A stretch of DNA of 64,000 bases from Deinococcus aerius (GTDB taxonomy: Bacteria; Deinococcota; Deinococci; Deinococcales; Deinococcaceae), in NCBI RefSeq assembly GCF_002897375.1, contig NZ_BFAG01000008.1:165285-229284 (forward strand), in the 5' to 3' direction. Position numbers and translations under genes: made by a program. This document shows positions 1-11,255 of this stretch, one piece after another; the stretch's first letter is position 1; every line of letters begins with the position of its first letter. The notes below the pieces were generated by a model that was not told the DNA's origin, ran no database searches, and saw nothing but the letters and a program-made list of their open reading frames with translations.

Positions 1-116
1 ACGGGGACGCGCTGGACATGATGCGGGACCTCAAGGCCCTCTTCGACCCGCACGGCCTCCTCAACCCCGGCAAGGTGGTGGGCGACCCGGACGGGTTCCC
101 GGGGAGACTGTCCTGA
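1..116 (+). CDS. FAD-linked oxidase, C-terminal fragment (GlcD-like)
   Basis: Only the last 37 codons are in the window; the reading frame is open to the left edge (first full codon at base 3). The tail contains LFDPHGLLNPGKV, which matches the conserved C-terminal end of the FAD-binding oxidase family that includes glycolate oxidase subunit GlcD and D-lactate dehydrogenases. Members oxidise 2-hydroxy acids with FAD. The substrate cannot be decided from this fragment. Confidence 0.7.
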   Translation, partial: GDALDMMRDLKALFDPHGLLNPGKVVGDPDGFPGRLS

Positions 117-144
117 TCCCCGTTTCCTGCCATAGTTGGGGGAC

Positions 145-717
145 ATGAACGCCCGCTTCGCCGCCCGCCCCCTCGCCCTGACGGCGGGGCTGCTCGGCTC
201 CTGTGCCCTGGCGCACGGGGAAAGCCCGGTCGTCAATCTGAAGGGGGCGGTGCTGTGCCTCGACCCCACCTCGGTGCGGCTGAGTTTCGAGGACACGCCC
301 GCCGCGCGGCTCGGCCCCATCCGGGGCATCGGGCAGACCGTCAGCCGGGTGATGGTGAATACGCTCAAGGCCGCAGGCGTGCCGTATCAGGTCCAGTCCT
401 CCTGCCGGAAGAGCCCGGCCTTCACGCTCATCCTGGTCAACGTGCGCTACCTGAACCCCCGGAACTACGTGGGCTTCGGCGACCCCGCCTACTCGTACAC
501 CCTCAGCCTCCAGGTCGGCCCCGCCGAGGGGAGCCCGGCGGCAGCGACGGCGAAGAACACCGCCATCCAGTTCGCGTCCTCATGGAGCGACATCCACTCC
601 GAGGCGCGCACGGGAAAGCCGGTGGCGAAGATGCTCGCGGTGCTGGGGCAGACCCAGGCGCAGGACCTCGTTCGGGCGTGGAAAAAGGACAATCCCAAAC
701 CCGGCAGCGGGTCGTGA
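145..717 (+). CDS. Secreted protein of unknown function
   Basis: A 190-residue protein starting MNARFAARPLALT with a signal peptide: a basic N-terminus, a hydrophobic stretch (about residues 8-22) and a likely cleavage after ALAHG. The ATG is preferred to a TTG nine bases upstream because GGGGGA lies just before it; CATAGT about 8 nt upstream could also be a -10 box. The mature part has two Cys (about 34 and 82) that could form a disulfide. I do not recognise the family. It follows the oxidase fragment closely, but nothing ties the two functionally. Confidence 0.75.
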   Translation: MNARFAARPLALTAGLLGSCALAHGESPVVNLKGAVLCLDPTSVRLSFEDTPAARLGPIRGIGQTVSRVMVNTLKAAGVPYQVQSSCRKSPAFTLILVNVRYLNPRNYVGFGDPAYSYTLSLQVGPAEGSPAAATAKNTAIQFASSWSDIHSEARTGKPVAKMLAVLGQTQAQDLVRAWKKDNPKPGSGS

Positions 718-721
718 AGTC

Positions 722-868
722 GGGGGAGACGTATCTCCCACCTTCGTCCTCAAAGCGCGAAGGCTGCTCTTCCACGCCCTCGGCGTCCCGACCCTGCGGG
801 TGGACACGGCGAGCGGGCTGAATCCGGGCTTTGGGAGCATCCTGGCTTTCGTGCGCGCCCAGGCTTGA
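722..868 (+). pseudogene. Possible C-terminal remnant of a hydrolase
   Basis: An open frame without a start directly follows the secreted protein gene and ends in TGA. It reads as a protein-like C-terminus, with stretches such as LLFHALGVPTLRVDTASG and NPGFGSILAFVR, reminiscent of the last strand and helix of an alpha/beta hydrolase. There is no start codon with a ribosome site and no catalytic motif in the remaining 48 codons. It may be a decayed gene end or chance coding character in GC-rich DNA. Confidence 0.2.
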
Positions 869-882
869 GAGGCCCCGGCCTC
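869..882. terminator. Short palindrome at the convergent gene end
   Basis: GAGGCC-CC-GGCCTC is a perfect 6-bp palindrome at the point where plus-strand coding ends and the minus-strand regulator gene stops. It overlaps the regulator stop codon. A role in ending transcription from either side is inferred; there is no T run. Confidence 0.3.
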
Positions 883-1843
883 AGCGCAGGCGGTACGGTT
901 TCTCGTTGGCGCCAAAGGCGTAGCGCGTCCGCATCACGAGGTCCTGGGGGTGGTTGCCGCAGTGGCGCCCGAACAGGTTGAGGCCGCCGACATGCCGGGC
1001 GTCCTCCTTCACGCCCAGCCGCACGGCGATGTGGTTGTTGTCCTCCAGCCGCAGGTCGGAAAGCCGCACGTCCGACAGCCGCTCGCCGTCGATAAAGGTG
1101 CCCTCCGGCGTGACCCGCCAGTGTTTGAGCAGCCCGTACATGCTCTGGTCGTCCGACCACCACGCGGGGGTGAGGCGGCCCCGCTCGCCGCCGAAGTCGC
1201 CCGGCGAGGTCCAGTTGCCGACCTCCACGTCGTTGACCCACAGGGTGATGTCCGAAGGCCAGTCGGGGTTGTACTGCGGCGCCTCCGAGCACAGCTCCAC
1301 CGAGAGTTCGAGTTCGGTCGCGTGGGCGCCGAAGGGCAGGTTGTTGGGAAAGGCGTAGTCCACGAACCCGCAGCGAAACCACAGCACCTGCGCGAACACG
1401 TGGTCGGGCTCGAAAAAGGAGCGCGGGTCGTCCACCCGCCCGATCATGCGGGTGTCGGACATCAGGCCGCAGTTGGGCCGGGCGTCCACCTGCCGGTACG
1501 CCCCGACCGGCATGCTGACCTCCACCACGTCCTCGCCCGCCTCGACCTTGACGCCGGGCAGCTTGAAGAGCAGCTCGTCGTACCGCTTGGACACCAGCTT
1601 CTGCGAGCCGCGCGTGCCGGGCGTGTACTCGACGTGCAGCAGCCCGGCGCTCTCCAGCTTCTTGAGGTGGAAAAACACCGTCGCGTAGGGCAGACCCAGG
1701 GTGCTCGTGAGTTCGGAGACGTTCATCACGTTGTGCGAGAGCAGGCTCAGGATCAGCAGCCGCGTGTCGTTGGCGAGGGCAACCAGGACGGGCAGGGCCG
1801 CCTCGCTGTCGATGGTCAGGGTGCGCGTGCCGGAAATAGGCAT
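881..1843 (-). CDS. ArsR-family regulator with large C-terminal domain
   Basis: 320 residues. Residues about 15-90 form a winged helix of the ArsR type (NDTRLLILSLLS, then VSELTSTLGLPYATVFFHLK as the recognition part). The remaining 230 residues form a separate domain rich in W, D and aromatic residues, far longer than a classic metal-sensing ArsR (about 100 residues), and no CxC metal motif is seen. Such fused regulators occur beside sugar genes. It is divergent from a sugar ABC transporter, GH2 enzyme and kinase, so I infer a carbohydrate-responsive repressor. AAAGGAG lies before the ATG, and a palindrome 17 nt upstream of the start is a likely autoregulatory operator. Confidence 0.85.
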   Translation of the reverse strand: MPISGTRTLTIDSEAALPVLVALANDTRLLILSLLSHNVMNVSELTSTLGLPYATVFFHLKKLESAGLLHVEYTPGTRGSQKLVSKRYDELLFKLPGVKVEAGEDVVEVSMPVGAYRQVDARPNCGLMSDTRMIGRVDDPRSFFEPDHVFAQVLWFRCGFVDYAFPNNLPFGAHATELELSVELCSEAPQYNPDWPSDITLWVNDVEVGNWTSPGDFGGERGRLTPAWWSDDQSMYGLLKHWRVTPEGTFIDGERLSDVRLSDLRLEDNNHIAVRLGVKEDARHVGGLNLFGRHCGNHPQDLVMRTRYAFGANEKPYRLR

Positions 1844-1859
1844 GGAATCTCCTTTCTCT

Positions 1860-1879
1860 CAACTTTAATGCAAAGGTTG
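1860..1879. promoter_or_regulatory. Candidate operator of the ArsR-type regulator
   Basis: The sequence CAACTTTAATGCAAAGGTTG has inverted arms CAAC-TT and AA-GTTG (CAACTTT versus CAACCTT on the other strand). It lies just upstream of the regulator start and close to a TATCTA box at its far side, the usual place for an autorepression site. Binding is inferred. Confidence 0.4.
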
Positions 1880-1979
1880 ATAGATATTCGAAAAGACGAC
1901 TAGATCAGCCTTTCTTGCGAAATGGGTTCCTGAAACACCTCGGGTGATGGGAGAACTGAGTTTATTCTATCGACTGAAC

Positions 1980-2009
1980 TTGACAAAAAGAAAGGGGGGA
2001 GCGTACCAT
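1980..2009 (+). promoter_or_regulatory. Sigma70-type promoter for the sugar ABC operon
   Basis: A consensus TTGACA is followed after 18 nt by TACCAT. It faces the binding-protein gene and would give a leader of about 210 nt before the ATG at 2228. The rest of the 384-nt intergenic region (1844-2227) shows only the palindrome at 1860-1879, some CAAC half-sites near 2013-2026 and the ribosome site CTAAGGAG; no small gene is convincing. Confidence 0.45.
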
Positions 2010-2227
2010 CCCTCCAACAAAACAACCTGTCAGACGCTGATTCTGGAACTCCGCCCCGCGTGCCGCCCTTCACTCGGCTTGAACCTCGCCGTTTCGCTGT
2101 CCCCTGCCGTGCGTTGTTCCGAGGCCACGGTTCCCTGTGCCGCACGCCGCCCCTTCGCCCCAGAGAGGAGCCCCGCAGTCCGCTGATCGCCGTCCAAAGC
2201 CTCCCGACCTTCCGCCTAAGGAGCCCC

Positions 2228-3514
2228 ATGACCCGGATCACCCGACTTCTGACCCTCGGCGCCCTGCTCACGGGCAGCGCCCTCGCCCAGCAGCCCACCA
2301 AGATCACCTTCTGGAACTTCCTGGGGGGCGGCGACGGCGCGCGCATGAAGACCCTCATCGACGGTTACAACGCCAGCCAGAAGAAGTACCAGGTGCAGCA
2401 GACGGTCCTCCAGTGGGGCATTCCCTTCTACACCAAGGTCCGCACCTCCACCTCGGTCGGGCAGGCGCCGGACCTGATCTCCTTCCACCTCTCGCGCATC
2501 AGCGGCTGGGCACCCGCCAACCTGCTGCGGCCCATCACCACGCAGGAACTGAGCAGCGTCGGGCTGAAGCAGGCGGATTTCTTCCCCCGGCTGTGGAATG
2601 CCGCGTCCTACCAGGGCAAGACCTACGCCGTGCCGCTCGACACTCACCCGCTGGTGCTGTACTACAACAAGGACGTTGCGCGCAAGGCGGGGCTGCTCGA
2701 CGCCAACGGCAACCTCAAGCCCATGAATTCGGTGGCCCAGTTCACCGCCGCCCTCAAGGCCGTCAAGGACAAGACCGGCCTCGCGGGCCTGGCCATGGAG
2801 AACCACTCGACGGCCTACATGCCCTGGCGGCTGTGGCTCACGATGGTCGAGCAGCAGGGCGGCAGCATCGTCACGAACAACAAGATCAGCGCGGGTGAGG
2901 CGGGCAAGAAGGCGCTGACGATCATGGCCGACTGGATGAAGCAGGGGTACATGCCCAAGAACTCCGATTACCCCAGCTCGGTCGCGCAGTTCACCACGGG
3001 CAAGACGGCCTTCATGATCAACGGCGTGTGGGAGGTGCCTACGATGGTGGACGGTCGGAAGACCGGCAAGCTGCCCTTCGACTACGGGGTGGCGCCCCTG
3101 CCCAAGTTCTTCGGCAACCAGGACACCTGGGGGGACTCGCACGGCTTCGCCATCCCCAACAACGCCCGCAAGCCCATCCCGGCGGACCGCCTCGCGGGCG
3201 TGATGGACTTCATCGCCTACGTGCAGAAGAACGCCCTGACCTGGGCGCAGGGCGGCCACATCCCGGCCTACCTGCCGGTGGTGAACTCGGCCAAGTACAC
3301 CGCCCTCAAGCCCAACTCGGACTACGCCAAGGTGTCGGCGGCCAACGTCACCTACGACCCGCCCGGCTGGTACAGCGGCGCGGCGGGCCCGCTGGAGGCC
3401 GTGTCCATCAAGTACTTCCCGGCGGCGATGGCGGGGCAGCTCAGCGTGGACAAGGCCATGAGCCTGTTCGAGAACGAGGCCAACAGGCTGATGGCCGGCC
3501 GGCCCAAGCCCTGA
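2228..3514 (+). CDS. Sugar ABC transporter substrate-binding protein (CUT1)
   Basis: 428 residues with a signal peptide (MTRITRLLTLGALLTGSALA, cleavage near residue 20). The mature protein has features of family 1 extracellular solute-binding proteins: ITFWNFLGGGDG at the start, the segment YAVPLDTHPLVLYYNKD that is typical of MalE/UgpB-like proteins, and TGKTAFMINGVWE. It delivers an oligosaccharide to the permeases encoded next. The ATG with CTAAGGAGCC is chosen over an in-frame upstream extension that would bury the signal peptide. The ligand is unknown; the GH2 enzyme downstream points to a beta-linked oligosaccharide. Confidence 0.9.
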   Translation: MTRITRLLTLGALLTGSALAQQPTKITFWNFLGGGDGARMKTLIDGYNASQKKYQVQQTVLQWGIPFYTKVRTSTSVGQAPDLISFHLSRISGWAPANLLRPITTQELSSVGLKQADFFPRLWNAASYQGKTYAVPLDTHPLVLYYNKDVARKAGLLDANGNLKPMNSVAQFTAALKAVKDKTGLAGLAMENHSTAYMPWRLWLTMVEQQGGSIVTNNKISAGEAGKKALTIMADWMKQGYMPKNSDYPSSVAQFTTGKTAFMINGVWEVPTMVDGRKTGKLPFDYGVAPLPKFFGNQDTWGDSHGFAIPNNARKPIPADRLAGVMDFIAYVQKNALTWAQGGHIPAYLPVVNSAKYTALKPNSDYAKVSAANVTYDPPGWYSGAAGPLEAVSIKYFPAAMAGQLSVDKAMSLFENEANRLMAGRPKP

Positions 3515-3587
3515 GCCCGGGGCGGCCCCGCGCGCCAGGTGTGCGCGGGGCCGCTTCCCTTGTTTCCCCGCCAGGAGGGCTCTGCCC

Positions 3588-4492
<905 letters not shown>

Positions 4493-4496
<4 letters not shown>

Positions 4497-5326
4497 CCGG
4501 GCCCGGCAACCGCGCGTGGGCCGCCGTCGCCACCGGCTCGACCCTGCTGCTGGGCGCGCTGTGGGCGTTCCCGCTGCTGTGGGCGGTGCTGACCGCGCTC
4601 AAGACCGAGGAGCAGGCCGTCGCCCAGCCCGTCCAGTGGCTCCCCACCACGCCGACCTTCACCGCCTTCCGCGACGTGCTCACCCTCGGGGACCTGCCAC
4701 GCTGGTTTCTCAACTCCGCGCTGACCTCGCTGGTGATCACCCTCGCCACGGTAGTGCTGGCCGCGCTCGCGGCGTACGCCTTCTCGCAGCTCCAGTTCCG
4801 CGGCAAGAACCTCTTGTTCTGGGTGTTCCTGGCGGGCATCATGGTGCCCTTCGAGGCGCTCCTCATCCCCCTCTTCCGCCTGATGAACGACCTGGGCAGC
4901 GTGAACACCTACGCGGGGATCATCCTGCCGCAGATCGTCTCGCCGGTCGCGGTGTACGTGTTCAAGGGCTTTTTCGACCAGGTGCCGAAAGAACTGCGCG
5001 AGGCCGCCGTGGTGGACGGGGCGAGCGAGTGGCGCATCCTGTGGAACGTGTTCGTGCCCCTGAGCGGCACGGTGCTGTGGGCCATCGGCATCGTGACCTT
5101 TATCGCGGCGTGGAACAACTTCCTGTGGCCCTTCATCATCACGACCTCGCCGGAGATGATGACGATTCCGCTGGGTCTCACCCAGGTGCAGGACGCCTAC
5201 GGCCTGCGCTTCGCCCGCACGATGGCGACCGCCGTGCTGGGCGGCCTGCCGGTCGTTCTCGCCTACCTGATCTTCCAGCGCCGCGTCACCGAGGGCTTCC
5301 TGACCGTGACGGGCGTGAAGGGTTGA
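4493..5326 (+). CDS. Sugar ABC transporter permease (MalG/UgpE type)
   Basis: 277 residues with six membrane segments and the EAA-type motif REAAVVDGASEWRILWNVF, followed by the NNFLWPFI segment common in MalG-like proteins. The ATG overlaps the preceding stop (ATGA), so translation is probably coupled. No ATP-binding subunit is encoded nearby; as in many CUT1 systems, a shared MsmK/UgpC-type ATPase elsewhere would be needed. Confidence 0.92.
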
Positions 5327-5424
5327 CGGGTTGGAATAACCTCTGCCCTGGACATGTCTCCCGGGCCGTTCCTCCGAATAGGGGAGGATAGACCCGCCGT
5401 GCCGCAACCTCTCAAGGAGCGCGA

Positions 5425-7326
<1,902 letters not shown>

Positions 7327-7394
7327 CGCCAGGCGGGGAGGTGGGCCCCACGAAACGGGCGCCGGAGCGCCGGACCGACGCGGGCGGAGGGTTC

Positions 7395-8834
7395 ATGTAC
7401 CTGGGCCTTGATCTGGGCACCGGAAGTGCCAAGGTCGCCCTGTACGGGGAGGGGGGCGAGCGCGTCCGCGAGGCGAGCGTGGCCTACGCGGTCACGGCCC
7501 CCCACCCCGGCTGGGCCGAGAGCGACCCGGGGGAGTGGTGGGCGGCCCTCGGCCACGTCACCCGCGAGGTGGTCGGGGAGGACGGCGGGCGGGTCCGCGC
7601 CCTGGGCCTCTCCGGTCAGATGCACGGGGTGGTGCTGTGTGGCGAGGACGGGACGCCCCTGCGCCCGGCGGTGCTGTGGGCGGACGGGCGGGCCGCCTCC
7701 GTTCTGAGCATTTACCGCGCGCTGCCGGAGGACTTGCGCCTCACGCTGAGGAACCCCCTGACGGCGGGCATGACCGGTCCCACCCTGCTGTGGCTGCGCG
7801 AGCACGGGGCGGAGGTATACGCCCGCGCCCGCTGGGCCTTGCAACCCAAGGACTGGCTGCGCCTGCGCCTCACGGGGGAAGCGCGGGCCGAGCCCTCCGA
7901 CGCCTCGGGGACGCTGCTGTACGACCTGGAGGGCGACGGGTGGAACACACCGGTCATCGAAGCGTTGGGGTTGCGTGCTGACCTGCTCGCGCCGCTCACC
8001 AGGTCGCGGGCGGTCGCGGGCACGCTCACCCCCGCTGCGGCGGCGCACCTGGGCCTCCCCCCCGGGCTGCCCGTCGCGGCGGGGGCGGCGGACACGGCGG
8101 CGGCGCTCCTGGGCACGGCGCTCCCCGCCGGGCAGGTCCAGCTCACGGTGGGGACGGGGGCGCAGCTCGTGGTTCGGAGTGTGGCCTTGCCGGAGGCCCG
8201 GGAGGGGCTGCACGTCTTTCGGACTGCGGAGGACCGGGGCTGGTACACGTTGGGTGCCGTCCAGAACGCCGGGCTGGCCCTGGAGTGGGCGAGGCGAACC
8301 CTTCGCTGCGGCTGGGAGGAGTTCTACGCCCTCGCACAGGCGGCGGAACCGGGCTCACGCGGCCTGCTGTTCCTGCCCTACCTGACGGGCGACCGCACCC
8401 CCCACCTCGACCCGCACGCCCGGGGAGGGTGGCTCGGCGCGGGGCTGGAACACGGGCCGGAACACCTCGCCCGCGCCGCCTTCGAGGGTGTGGCGCTCTC
8501 CATCCGCGAGGCGCTGCTCCTCCTGCCGGAGACTGAACGGCCCGGACTCCGGCTCGCGGGGGGCGGCTCGGTCCATCCCTGGTGGCGGCAACTGCTCGCG
8601 GATATCCTGGGTCGCCCGCTGGAGGTCGTGGAGGTGCCGGGGGCCTCCGTGTACGGGGCAGCGCTGCTCGCCCGCGCGGCAGAGACGGGACAGACGCCCG
8701 AGGTGGAGCCTCCCGGAACTCAGGAGACGGTCGAACCCCGCAGGGATGCCGACTGGTCGGACGTGGCTGGGCGCTTCTCGGCGGCCTATGAGGCCCTGCG
8801 GGGGTGGTTCAGCCGTGGAGGTGGAGGCAACTGA
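7395..8834 (+). CDS. xylB: FGGY-family sugar kinase, xylulokinase-like
   Basis: 479 residues, the usual length for xylulokinase. It starts with the phosphate-binding motif GLDLGTGSAK, has SGQMHGVVL and LWADGRA as in XylB, the QPKDWLRLRLTG segment, GAADTAAALLG around the catalytic Asp, and a C-terminal RLAGGGSVHPWWRQLLAD. FGGY kinases phosphorylate ketopentoses or related sugars; D-xylulose is the likeliest substrate. The ATG follows GGAGG and is preferred to a much longer in-frame extension that only mirrors the GH2 gene. It is the last gene of the ABC/GH2 operon and is convergent with the oxidoreductase. Confidence 0.85.
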   Translation: MYLGLDLGTGSAKVALYGEGGERVREASVAYAVTAPHPGWAESDPGEWWAALGHVTREVVGEDGGRVRALGLSGQMHGVVLCGEDGTPLRPAVLWADGRAASVLSIYRALPEDLRLTLRNPLTAGMTGPTLLWLREHGAEVYARARWALQPKDWLRLRLTGEARAEPSDASGTLLYDLEGDGWNTPVIEALGLRADLLAPLTRSRAVAGTLTPAAAAHLGLPPGLPVAAGAADTAAALLGTALPAGQVQLTVGTGAQLVVRSVALPEAREGLHVFRTAEDRGWYTLGAVQNAGLALEWARRTLRCGWEEFYALAQAAEPGSRGLLFLPYLTGDRTPHLDPHARGGWLGAGLEHGPEHLARAAFEGVALSIREALLLLPETERPGLRLAGGGSVHPWWRQLLADILGRPLEVVEVPGASVYGAALLARAAETGQTPEVEPPGTQETVEPRRDADWSDVAGRFSAAYEALRGWFSRGGGGN

Positions 8835-8845
8835 CCTGAGGGTCC

Positions 8846-9931
8846 TCAGCCCCCCAGCGGGAGCGGGACGACTCTATGCTCCCGGCCCGCCCGGTAGATC
8901 GCCTCGATCAGCTCGACGGTCCTGCGCCCCTCCTCGCCGGGGACGAGCGGCTCGCGGTCCCCCCGGATGGCGGCGGCGAAATCCTCGATCTGGAGGCGGT
9001 GGTAGTGCGTCATCACGTCGAGGCGCGTGGCGCGCTCGCGGTCCTCGGCCTGCCAGATGGGGAGCAGATGTGCCTCGCCGGGCACCGTCCAGAGGTCGTT
9101 GACGGGCGGCTCGACCGCCTGGGTCACGCCCGCCACGAAGGAGGAGCCCCCGTCCGTCTGCACGCCTACGCTCGCCCCGTTCTCCCCGTGGACGTGAATC
9201 CGGCCCCACAGCCCGGGATTCTGGCTGTTGCTCACCACGACGCTGCCGAGCGCCCCGCCCGCGAAGCGCAGGGTGGCGACCGCCGTATCCTCCACCTCGA
9301 TCCCGGGGTGGTTCAGGTTCGCCCACGCGCCCGAGACCTCCACCAGCGGCCCCATGAACCATTGCAACAGGTCCAGGCCGTGCACCGCCTGGTTGACCAG
9401 CACGCCGCCCCCCTCGCCCGCCCAGGTGCCGCGCCAGGCGTCCATCGCGTAATACTCCGGCCCGCGCCACCCCAGCAGGCTGAGGGTCCCCAGCATGGGC
9501 CGCCCGACCTTTCCGGCGAGGATGGCCGCCTTGACCCGCTGGACGGGCTCGTACAGGCGGCGCTGGCTCACCACGCCGAGCTTGACCCCCGCTTCCCGGG
9601 CCGCCGCAATCATGCGGTCGGCGTCCCCCAGGCTCACCGCGAGCGGCTTCTCGACCAGGATATGTTTTCCGGCCCGCGCGGCCTGCACCGCGTCCTGGGC
9701 GTGCAGCGGGTGAGGAGTGCAGAGGATGACCGCCTGCACTTCCGGGTTGTTCAGGGCGGCAGCGAGGTCCGTGTAGGGCCGCGCGCCGTACTCGGCGGCG
9801 AAGGCAGCGGTGCGCGCCTCGTTCCGGCCACACACGGCGGCGAGGCGGGCGCCCGGCAGGTTCATAAGCGCCTGCGCGTGAGTATGCGCGACCTTCCCCG
9901 GCCCGACGATCAGGAAGCCGAGCGCGCTCAG
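8846..9931 (-). CDS. Gfo/Idh/MocA-family oxidoreductase, apparent CTG start
   Basis: 361 residues if started at CTG. The first ATG would begin at MNLPGARLAAVCGRNEAR and lose the nucleotide-binding motif, yet the same frame upstream encodes LGFLIVGPGKVAHTHAQAL, the expected Rossmann beta1-loop-alpha1. There is no ATG, GTG or TTG in between. The CTG overlaps the stop of the upstream dehydrogenase as CTGA, and AAGGTGGTG lies 8 nt before it as a good ribosome site. EKPLAV is the conserved catalytic Lys motif; HGLDLLQWFMG is typical of the C-terminal domain. It oxidises a sugar or sugar derivative with NAD(P). Confidence 0.85.
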   Translation of the reverse strand: MSALGFLIVGPGKVAHTHAQALMNLPGARLAAVCGRNEARTAAFAAEYGARPYTDLAAALNNPEVQAVILCTPHPLHAQDAVQAARAGKHILVEKPLAVSLGDADRMIAAAREAGVKLGVVSQRRLYEPVQRVKAAILAGKVGRPMLGTLSLLGWRGPEYYAMDAWRGTWAGEGGGVLVNQAVHGLDLLQWFMGPLVEVSGAWANLNHPGIEVEDTAVATLRFAGGALGSVVVSNSQNPGLWGRIHVHGENGASVGVQTDGGSSFVAGVTQAVEPPVNDLWTVPGEAHLLPIWQAEDRERATRLDVMTHYHRLQIEDFAAAIRGDREPLVPGEEGRRTVELIEAIYRAGREHRVVPLPLGG

Positions 9932-10944
9932 GGTTCGAGCACCACCTTCACCGCGTCCAGGGTGCCCCGGGCGAGGTCATGCACGAGCACCGGGCCGTCC
10001 GCCAGCGGCGCTACCAGTTCGATCAGGGGCGTCACGTCTACCCGCTCGGAGCGCAGCAGCTCCACCGCCCGCGGAAACTCCTCCACGAAGGCGTAGGCCC
10101 CCCGCACCGTCACCTCGCGCGTGACGACCTCCTGCATGGGAACCTCCACGGCGGGCGCCGAGTTGCCCACCCACGTCACGTTCCCACCGTTGCGGACCAT
10201 CAGGACCGACTGCCGGGCGGTGGCGGTGATGCCCACGACCTCCAGCACGGCGTCCGCCCCCCGTCCCCCCGTCCTCGCCCGCACCGTCTCCACCGGGTCC
10301 ACCTCGCCCGCGTGGATCACCTCGTCCGCGCCCATCCGCCGCGCGAGGTCGAGGCGGTGCCCGCTGAGGTCGCTCACGATCACCCGGCCCGCCCCGCGGA
10401 GCCGCAGCGCCAGCACGGTCAGCAGCCCGACCGGCCCCGCCCCCAGCACGACCGCCGTATCCCCCACGCTCAGTGGCGTGAGGTTGGCCGCGTGCAGCGC
10501 GACGGCGAGCGGTTCGACCAGGGCGCCCTCCTGCCAACCCACCTCGTCGGGAAGGGGGAGGGCGTTCTGCCCCGGCACGCTGACGAACTCGGCGTACCCC
10601 CCGTTCACCGACCAGCCGATGCCGCGGCGGTTCAGGCAGAGGTTGGGCCGCCCGGCCCGGCACTCGGGGCAGGTCCCGTCCGAGATGATGGGCTGCACGA
10701 CCACCCGCTCGCCCACCGCGTGCCCGCTCACGCCCTCCCCGAGCGCCTCCACCGTGCCGCAGAACTCGTGGCCCATGATGACCCCCGGCCTGCGCCGCCC
10801 GGTCGAGCCGGTGAAGCCGTGCACGTCCGAGCCGCAGACGCCCGCCGCGCGAACGCGGATCAGCACCTCGCCCGGCCCGGGCTGGGGCGCCTCCACCTCG
10901 CGCAGCGGCATCTGCCAGGGGGCCTCGAACATCAGGGCGCGCAC
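9928..10944 (-). CDS. Zinc-dependent alcohol/polyol dehydrogenase (MDR family)
   Basis: 338 residues from a GTG start (VRALMFEAPWQ) preceded by CGGAG; the ATG four codons later is the alternative. The catalytic zinc motif is GVCGSDVHG ... GHEFCG; a structural-zinc loop is present as CPECRAGRPNLC; the Rossmann motif is VLGAGPVGLL. This pattern is that of sorbitol, galactitol or threonine dehydrogenase-like enzymes. It is cotranscribed with the Gfo/Idh/MocA gene, and both are divergent from a sugar importer, so a role in oxidising the imported sugar or derived polyol is inferred. Confidence 0.88.
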   Translation of the reverse strand: MRALMFEAPWQMPLREVEAPQPGPGEVLIRVRAAGVCGSDVHGFTGSTGRRRPGVIMGHEFCGTVEALGEGVSGHAVGERVVVQPIISDGTCPECRAGRPNLCLNRRGIGWSVNGGYAEFVSVPGQNALPLPDEVGWQEGALVEPLAVALHAANLTPLSVGDTAVVLGAGPVGLLTVLALRLRGAGRVIVSDLSGHRLDLARRMGADEVIHAGEVDPVETVRARTGGRGADAVLEVVGITATARQSVLMVRNGGNVTWVGNSAPAVEVPMQEVVTREVTVRGAYAFVEEFPRAVELLRSERVDVTPLIELVAPLADGPVLVHDLARGTLDAVKVVLEP

Positions 10945-11085
10945 GGGGCTCCGGCGCGTCGGCAATAGCTTTTCCTGGGCATGGGGCCTCCTGAACCTGG
11001 AAAGGAGAAGACGCTTTTGAACGGTGTGGCCCACAGTAGGCCCCTGTGGCGTGGCAGGTCAACGCTGGTTTTTTCGCGGCTGGGG

Positions 11086-11114
11086 TTGACAGTTTTCGCA
11101 CCGAGGCGCACTCT
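11086..11114 (+). promoter_or_regulatory. Possible promoter of the second sugar importer
   Basis: TTGACA is followed after 17 nt by a weak CACTCT. It is the best -35 box in the 311-nt divergent region 10945-11255, which otherwise shows no gene or clear palindrome. The importer gene itself has CCAGGAGGAAG before its ATG. Confidence 0.3.
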
Positions 11115-11255
11115 TGGGGAAGTCTTCACAAATCTAAGGCTCCTGCCCCCGAGCGAAAGGGAGGACATGCGCTGAGTTCCTGATCCGCCGTCCAGGCTGC
11201 CCAATGCCCGCCGCAGGCCCGCCGTCTCCCGCATGGGGACCCAGGAGGAAGCACC

